Below are positions 59,032-64,000 of a stretch of DNA of 64,000 nucleotides, in pieces (the stretch's first letter is position 1; each line of letters starts with the position of its first letter). The notes below the pieces were generated by a model. It saw only the letters and a list, made by a program, of their open reading frames with translations. It ran no database searches and was not told the origin of the DNA. The stretch is taken from assembly GCA_965221835.1 (NCBI GenBank), contig OZ244916.1, forward strand, positions 806,001 through 870,000. Direction: 5' to 3'. The position numbers and the translations under genes are program-made. This stretch comes from Persebacter sp965221835 (GTDB lineage: Bacteria; Pseudomonadota; Gammaproteobacteria; Tethybacterales; Persebacteraceae).

Positions 59032-61632
59032 GCCCCGTACCCGTTTTTTTGTCGCCGGCGGCGCAAAATCTTTAAGCATATATTTTCGCAAATCCGCCAA
59101 CCGTTTCGGCTGACGCAGTTTGCGCACCGCTTTCGCTTCTATTTGACGGATGCGTTCGCGCGTGACGCCGAGTTGCAATCCGACATCTTCCAGCGTGTAT
59201 TCGCCGCCGATTCCAACGCCATAACGCATTCGCAAAACCTGCACTTCGCGTTGCGATAAAATATGTCCGAGATACAATCCGATGACATTGCGCGTGTCTT
59301 TGTTCAACAAAAAATCCAACGGATCCACCGCACCGACATCTTCTATAAAATCCATAAATGTGGAATCGTTGTCGCCGATGGGCGATTCCAAAGATTTCGG
59401 TTCTTTGGCGATTTTGAGAATGCGGCGCACTTTTTCCACCGCTTGTTTTCGCTGTTGCGCGCTTTGCCCGCCGTCTTTGGAACGATAAAAATCCATCCGT
59501 TCGGCGATTTGTTCGGCGGTCGGTTCGCGTCCGGTTTCCTGCACCAAAGTTCGCGTCATTTTGCTGACTTTGTTAATCGTTTCAATCATGTGTACCGGAA
59601 TGCGAATCGTCCGCCCATGATCGGCAAGCGCGCGCGTAATTGCCTGCCGTATCCACCATGTCGCATAAGTAGAAAATTTAAATCCGCGCCGGTATTGAAA
59701 CTTGTCCACCGCTTTCATCAGCCCGATATTGCCCTCTTGAATCAAATCCAAAAAATGCAGACCGCGGTTTGTGTATTTTTTGGCGATGGAGATAACGAGT
59801 CGCAAATTCGCGCCGACCATTTCTCCTTTTGTTTCTTGCACCAGCCGTTCCTTGCCCGCCAATTCGTCATCCAACTCCAACACTTTCGCCGGTGTTTTCA
59901 ATCCGGATTTTTTGACAATCGCCGCGTATTGCCGCTGCAAATCTTCCACTTCGGCGACATAATCGCGCGTGTGCGGGCGGAAATAATTCGCCGACAATCC
60001 GCGTATCCAACTCGGGTCGGTTTCGTTGCCGGGAAACAGGCGCAAAAAATCCTGCCGCCGCATTCCCATTTTGCGCGTGCAACATTCGCGAATTTTCGCT
60101 TCAACGGCTTTCATTTTTTCGCATTCGCCGCGCGCTTCGGCGATGTAAATTTTGACAAACTTTTCGGCAAACGAAAAACGCGTCATCAGCGCGGTCAATT
60201 CGCCCAGCAAACGTTCTTTGTCGGCTTTGCGGGCGCCCCGTTGTGCGGCGCGAATTTTGTTAATCCGTTTGACGAGTTTGCGCGTCTGTTCGGCGAGATA
60301 GCGGGACGAAAACTCCTGCCGTTCTTCGGCATCGTCTATGGAATCGATTTCGGCGCGCATCATTACCGATTTTCCTTTGCCGCGCGGTTCGTCATAAATG
60401 CCGTGAACAATTTCTTCCACTTGCGCATCTCCCGCCGCCAACTTTTCGGACACCACGGCGAGAATCGCATCAACAATATTCAGACGACACGACAAAACTT
60501 CCATAATCCGCCGCTGCCCTTCTTCTATACGCCGCGAAACTTCCACTTCTTGTTCGCGCGAAAACAACGCCGAACTACTCATTTCGCGCATATACATCCG
60601 CACCGGGTCGGTCGTGCGACTGATGCCGACAAAAGACGAAATCGCCGCCTCCGCCATATCTTCAATATCGGAATCGGAACGCACCTGCATTCCCTCATCT
60701 TTCATCAGCAAATCATCGCGGTCGGGCGGCGTTTCGTAGACAGGAATGCGCCATTCCCGCAACATATTAGCGACAAAATTCACAGCGTCTTCGGAATCTT
60801 CTATGCCGTCCGGCAGATGGTCGTTAATGTCCGCATAAGTTACATAACGATTTTCTTGTCCGTGCTTAAAAAGTTGCTCCATTTTGCCGACATCCACGCC
60901 GCCGTCTTCGCCGCGCGATGCACGCCGCCCGAATTTCCGCCGCAATACCGACACCATCCGACTTTCGCGCGAATCGCCCCCCGCCGATTTTCGCGAAGCA
61001 CGCGCCGGCGTTTTCGCAGATTTAGATTCAGATTTTTCCGCGGATTTGGATTCAGTTTTTGCGGATTCGGATTCGGATTTTGCGGCAATTGTTTTCGCGG
61101 ATTCAGATTCAGTTTTCGCCGCGGTTTTGGATTCAGTTTTTGCAACAATTTTCGTCGCCGATTTGGATTCAGTTTTTGCAACAGTTTTCGCCGCGGGTTT
61201 GGATTCAGTTTTTGCGGATTCGGATTCGGATTTTGCGGCAATTGTTTTTGCGGATTCGTTAACGGATTTCGCGGCGGTTGCGGATTCAATTTTCCCCGCC
61301 GTTTTTGTTGCAGATTCGTTAACGGATTTTGCGGCAGATTTGGATTCGGATTTCCCCGCCGGTTTTGTTGCAGATTCGTGAACGGATTTTGCGGCGGGTT
61401 TGGATTCAATTTTCCCCGCCGGTTTTGTTGTAAATTTGAATTCAGTTTTCCCCGCCGTTTTTGTTGCAGATTCGTTAACGGATTTCGCGGCGGTTGCGGA
61501 TTCAGTTTTCCCCGCCGGTTTTGTTGCGGATTTGGATTCGGATTTTGCAACCGGTTTCGCAACCGATTTTTTCGCCGCCGCGGAAACGGTGCGAGATGAT
61601 TTTGCGGATTCGGAAGTCGTTTTACGCGGCAT
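59011..61632 (-). CDS. rpoD: Primary sigma factor with long Lys/Ala/Ser-rich N-terminus
   Basis: An 873-residue sigma-70 (E. coli has 613). Region 1.1 (KMEQLFKHGQENRYVTYADI, about residue 250) is followed by region 1.2 DPVRMYMREMSSSALFSREQ, region 2 LIQEGNIGLMKAVDKFQYRR and FKFSTYATWWIRQAITRALA, region 3, and region 4.2 LEDVGLQLGVTRERIRQIEA. The first about 215 residues are a low-complexity extension of ESATKTAGK-like repeats, resembling histone H1-like tails. The last seven codons (GGSVAQR and stop) are read from the 5' part of the tRNA gene. Everything needed for promoter recognition is present. Confidence 0.95.
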   Translation of the reverse strand: MPRKTTSESAKSSRTVSAAAKKSVAKPVAKSESKSATKPAGKTESATAAKSVNESATKTAGKTEFKFTTKPAGKIESKPAAKSVHESATKPAGKSESKSAAKSVNESATKTAGKIESATAAKSVNESAKTIAAKSESESAKTESKPAAKTVAKTESKSATKIVAKTESKTAAKTESESAKTIAAKSESESAKTESKSAEKSESKSAKTPARASRKSAGGDSRESRMVSVLRRKFGRRASRGEDGGVDVGKMEQLFKHGQENRYVTYADINDHLPDGIEDSEDAVNFVANMLREWRIPVYETPPDRDDLLMKDEGMQVRSDSDIEDMAEAAISSFVGISRTTDPVRMYMREMSSSALFSREQEVEVSRRIEEGQRRIMEVLSCRLNIVDAILAVVSEKLAAGDAQVEEIVHGIYDEPRGKGKSVMMRAEIDSIDDAEERQEFSSRYLAEQTRKLVKRINKIRAAQRGARKADKERLLGELTALMTRFSFAEKFVKIYIAEARGECEKMKAVEAKIRECCTRKMGMRRQDFLRLFPGNETDPSWIRGLSANYFRPHTRDYVAEVEDLQRQYAAIVKKSGLKTPAKVLELDDELAGKERLVQETKGEMVGANLRLVISIAKKYTNRGLHFLDLIQEGNIGLMKAVDKFQYRRGFKFSTYATWWIRQAITRALADHGRTIRIPVHMIETINKVSKMTRTLVQETGREPTAEQIAERMDFYRSKDGGQSAQQRKQAVEKVRRILKIAKEPKSLESPIGDNDSTFMDFIEDVGAVDPLDFLLNKDTRNVIGLYLGHILSQREVQVLRMRYGVGIGGEYTLEDVGLQLGVTRERIRQIEAKAVRKLRQPKRLADLRKYMLKDFAPPATKKRVRGGSVAQR

Positions 61633-61714
61633 AAATACCCTCCAAGCGAAAAAAATCCATATTATAACACATCCCCGCCATTTTCATCCCAACTCGCCCG
61701 CCAAAAAAAAATTG

Positions 61715-62734
61715 TCAGCGCATGACAAACGGGTCTGCCATCGGTGCGCCGGATGTTTCAATCCAAACAGTTTTGGTGCGGGTATAATCGGCGATTGCTT
61801 CGTGTCCGCTTTCGCGTCCGTAGCCGGACATATTGTAGCCGCCGAAAGGTGCCAGCGGCGAAATCGCCCGGTAAGTGTTTATCCAGCAAATTCCGGCGCG
61901 AACAGCACGCGAAAAATAATGTGCGCGCGCCAAATTTTGCGTAAATATCCCAGCAGCAAGCCCGAACGCACCATCATTCGCCATCGCCGCCGCCATTTCG
62001 GGCGTAGAATTCGTATCTTGCGCGCCGGTCAAAAACAAAGCGGGAATGCGCAACGCCGACAACGCCCCGTCCTCCGGTCCGTCCTCTTCGGCAAAAACGC
62101 GATATAACGCAGCATACCCGCGACAATCGGCGGAATTCAGCCACAATCTGCACTGCGCCGCCGTTTTTTCGCCGCAACCGGCGGGATTTTCGCCAAACCA
62201 GCGGCGCAATGTCGTCTCCACATTTGCGGCATATTCGCTTTCGGCATTCGCATTATTCAATGCGCGTTTCGGCGACAACTCCACACCCGCGCCGCTTTTT
62301 CCCGATTCCGTTTTCGGCAAATGCGCGAATTTTTGCAACAATTTTGCGCGCGCCCGTACCGCCTCTCGGGCAGCAGGACGGCGACGATAAACCGCGTTCA
62401 AAGCAGCAACTCCACGACACAATTCGGGAAATCGCGCCGCCAGCGAAAACGCCAACAATGCGCCCGCCGAATGCCCGACAAACACCGCCGGACTCCGCAC
62501 CGCACTTTTGACAAACGCGCCGATTTTGTCGACAAAATCCGCCAACACAGGACGAGAAGACGACAAACACGCACTTTCGCCATGCCCCGGCAAATCCGCC
62601 GCAAAAACCCGATGCGTCCGCTGCAACACGCGAATTTGCGACAACCAACATTCCGCCCGCAATCCGACTCCGTGCAACAACACAACCGGCGCCCCCGCCC
62701 CCGCCCGACAAAACGCAACGCCGTCAGACAACAT
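61715..62734 (-). CDS. Chimera: alpha/beta-hydrolase fused to an aldehyde dehydrogenase C-terminus
   Basis: The N-terminal about 250 residues form an alpha/beta-hydrolase: VVLLHGVGLRAECW (oxyanion), DLPGHGES, AVFVGHSAGALLAFSLA (nucleophile), and RIPALFLTGAQDTNSTPEMA (acid). At that point, where the catalytic His should follow, it changes into the last 95 residues of an aldehyde dehydrogenase: ANDGAFGLAAGIFTQNLARA, GICWINTYRAISPLAPFGGY, SGYGRESG, and YTRTKTVWIE. The ALDH catalytic Cys and NAD-binding part are missing, as is the hydrolase His. It looks like a deletion fusion of two adjacent genes. An upstream ATG at 62779 is also possible. Confidence 0.8.
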   Translation of the reverse strand: MLSDGVAFCRAGAGAPVVLLHGVGLRAECWLSQIRVLQRTHRVFAADLPGHGESACLSSSRPVLADFVDKIGAFVKSAVRSPAVFVGHSAGALLAFSLAARFPELCRGVAALNAVYRRRPAAREAVRARAKLLQKFAHLPKTESGKSGAGVELSPKRALNNANAESEYAANVETTLRRWFGENPAGCGEKTAAQCRLWLNSADCRGYAALYRVFAEEDGPEDGALSALRIPALFLTGAQDTNSTPEMAAAMANDGAFGLAAGIFTQNLARAHYFSRAVRAGICWINTYRAISPLAPFGGYNMSGYGRESGHEAIADYTRTKTVWIETSGAPMADPFVMR

Positions 62735-63005
62735 CCGCCCCCGCCAACAACGAAAAATAATCAGCCCCCCTTTTCCCAAATCCCATCACACTTTCGCCTT
62801 TTTTTAATATGATTAAAAATATGATTAAAAATACGGACAAATCTTTTTCCCCGCCGAATGATTAAAACATTAATTTCCCGTTTCACCCGATTTACGAACA
62901 TTTTAAATTTTTTCCGGCGAAAAAAAGAAGATGAATAATGCAAAATGATCTTTGGAAAAAACACCGCCGATTCCCGCCCGAATCGGAATACCCGCATTCG
63001 GCGGC

Positions 63006-63067
63006 GATTGTGATAAACTGATAGAAAGAGATTTTTCCGCTTTTCTTTCATAACTTTTGGGGATAAT
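63006..63067 (+). promoter_or_regulatory. Upstream region shared with the 21-kb surface-protein gene
   Basis: GATTGTGATAAACTGATAGA through TTTCATAACTTTTGGGGAT repeats 21677-21732 with few changes. The rest of 62780-63005 is AT-rich, with direct repeats ATATGATTAAAA at 62807-62832, and shows no gene. Confidence 0.6.
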
Positions 63068-64000
63068 ATGAAACGCGCGTTTTTAACAATTTTTGCGGCA
63101 TTGATTCTTGCGTCTTGCGGCGGCGGTGGAGGCGGAAATACGCCGACCGTACAAATGCCCGATAATCCGCCCGTGCAAATGCCCGATAATCCGCCCGTGC
63201 AAATGCCGGACAATCCGCCCGTTGTCATTACTCCCGAACAACAAACGGAAGCGAGGGAATTGGCGACAATGTTGCGGGGGGAAGTTGCAAATTTGGAAAG
63301 TAGCGAGGAGGCGAATTCTTTGCTGGCAAAAATTGATGATTTGCTGGCGGAAATTGAAAATGCGCAAACGGAAATTGAAAAATTGCGGGCGGAAATTGCA
63401 GAGTTGCGGGCGGATTTTAAGATGGTGCAAATGGCGGACAATACAGATATGCAAACCGATAACGGCGGAAATGACGATATGCAAACCGATGACGATTCGG
63501 ATAATTCGCAAATGGATGATATGACAACGCCGATAGAAACTCGTCCGATTGACGAGTTTGATTCTTTGGAGTTTCGCCGAAATCCCGTTTTATCTTTGGC
63601 GAATCCGTTGCCCGCGTACGAAAGAGGATTTTTCGGGCAAGGTGTAACAGTAATGCTTTCCGATGACGGATTTTTAAATACGCATGAAGATCTGGCGGGG
63701 CAGTTTGATGAAAATGATATTTCTCTTTCTGCACAGGAAAATCGTTTTGCTGATGCGCAACATGGTACAAACAGTGCAGGGATATTGGCGGCAAGGAGAA
63801 ATGGAATAGGAATGCACGGAATCGCCCCATCCGTTATTATTGTGCCGGTGGATAGTGCGTTATATCCTAATGCAAGATGGAAACATGCGGTTTCAGTCGG
63901 CATTCCCATTATTAGTGAAAGTTTGGGGGCTGGTGTGGAGCATTTTTTGGTAACCGCCGAATTTTCAGCGATAACTGCAACGAGTTCTGTTTATAACCGT
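63068..64000 (+). CDS. Subtilisin-type surface lipoprotein (third), 5' part
   Basis: Open to the window edge (311 codons). MKRAFLTIFAALILASCGGG is a lipoprotein signal with lipobox LASC, then three VQMPDNPP repeats, a coiled-coil stalk (about 60-120) and an acidic QMDDMTTP linker. The next 45 codons (TPIETRPIDEFDSLEFRRNP and onward) are almost identical to the first autotransporter. The S8 domain begins FFGQGVTVMLSDDGF (Asp) and has DAQHGTNSAGILAAR (His). The Ser and barrel lie beyond the window. Confidence 0.88.
   Translation, partial: MKRAFLTIFAALILASCGGGGGGNTPTVQMPDNPPVQMPDNPPVQMPDNPPVVITPEQQTEARELATMLRGEVANLESSEEANSLLAKIDDLLAEIENAQTEIEKLRAEIAELRADFKMVQMADNTDMQTDNGGNDDMQTDDDSDNSQMDDMTTPIETRPIDEFDSLEFRRNPVLSLANPLPAYERGFFGQGVTVMLSDDGFLNTHEDLAGQFDENDISLSAQENRFADAQHGTNSAGILAARRNGIGMHGIAPSVIIVPVDSALYPNARWKHAVSVGIPIISESLGAGVEHFLVTAEFSAITATSSVYNR

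Noticed and set aside
59263..61599. 778-codon open frame antisense to rpoD
   Set aside because: It mirrors the Lys/Ala-rich repeats of rpoD, giving a low-complexity Cys/Phe/Arg product. The sigma-factor frame is unmistakable.

Overview
The window looks like a chromosome segment of a gammaproteobacterium. The supporting signs are a pcnB-folK pair, xseB next to ispA, rpoD followed directly by a CAU-anticodon tRNA, and a near-consensus Fur box before an iron transporter. The genome is compact: many neighbouring genes overlap by 1 or 4 bases. Surface proteins, glycan enzymes and defence genes are abundant, which suggests host association or a dense community. Species cannot be assigned from this sequence.

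Layout. 1-3.7 kb: housekeeping genes on the minus strand (yqiA fragment, alr, ribD, glyA). 3.9-15.1 kb: defence island. A region with three copies of a methyltransferase 5' end carries two small coupled gene sets (a DUF1828-like pair; a four-helix membrane protein and a TIR/deoxyribosyltransferase-like protein). It meets a complete type III restriction-modification operon in which an AAA ATPase and a small unknown protein sit between mod and res. 15.1-18.5 kb: tsaB, folK, pcnB, ispA, xseB. 18.7-21.3 kb: Fur-boxed fbpA-fbpB. 21.4-24.1 kb: a repeat block and a subtilisin-type surface lipoprotein. 24.2-29.6 kb: ravA-viaA, bcp, mmsA. 29.6-38.7 kb: glycan locus with GT2, two GT32, two GT25, a pyruvyl transferase and an FkbM methyltransferase, interrupted by three tandem DUF3782-like genes and a NYN gene. 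38.8-41.4 kb: second subtilisin autotransporter. 41.4-51.9 kb: nuclease, malate synthase, two-component symporter, FAD oxidase, MFS transporter, and leuA with an apparent leucine attenuator. 52.1-53.7 kb: type II-like restriction-modification pair. 54.6-56.9 kb: potD and potA without permeases. 57-58.9 kb: palindromic element and a phase-variable outer-membrane protein. 58.9-61.6 kb: tRNA overlapping rpoD, which has a long Lys/Ala/Ser-rich N-terminus. 61.7-62.8 kb: hydrolase-dehydrogenase chimera. 63.1 kb to the end: third subtilisin-type protein.

Two themes stand out. First, several accessory genes are flanked by short partial copies of the neighbouring gene (fbpB 3' end, potD 3' end with terminator, GT25 5' end, possibly the pyruvyl transferase 3' end, and the mod 5' end), which suggests a recurring duplication-based route of gene insertion. 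Second, surface variation is built in: a run of 15 G puts one outer-membrane protein out of frame in this sequence, and the surface proteases share a promoter and an exchangeable N-terminal module.
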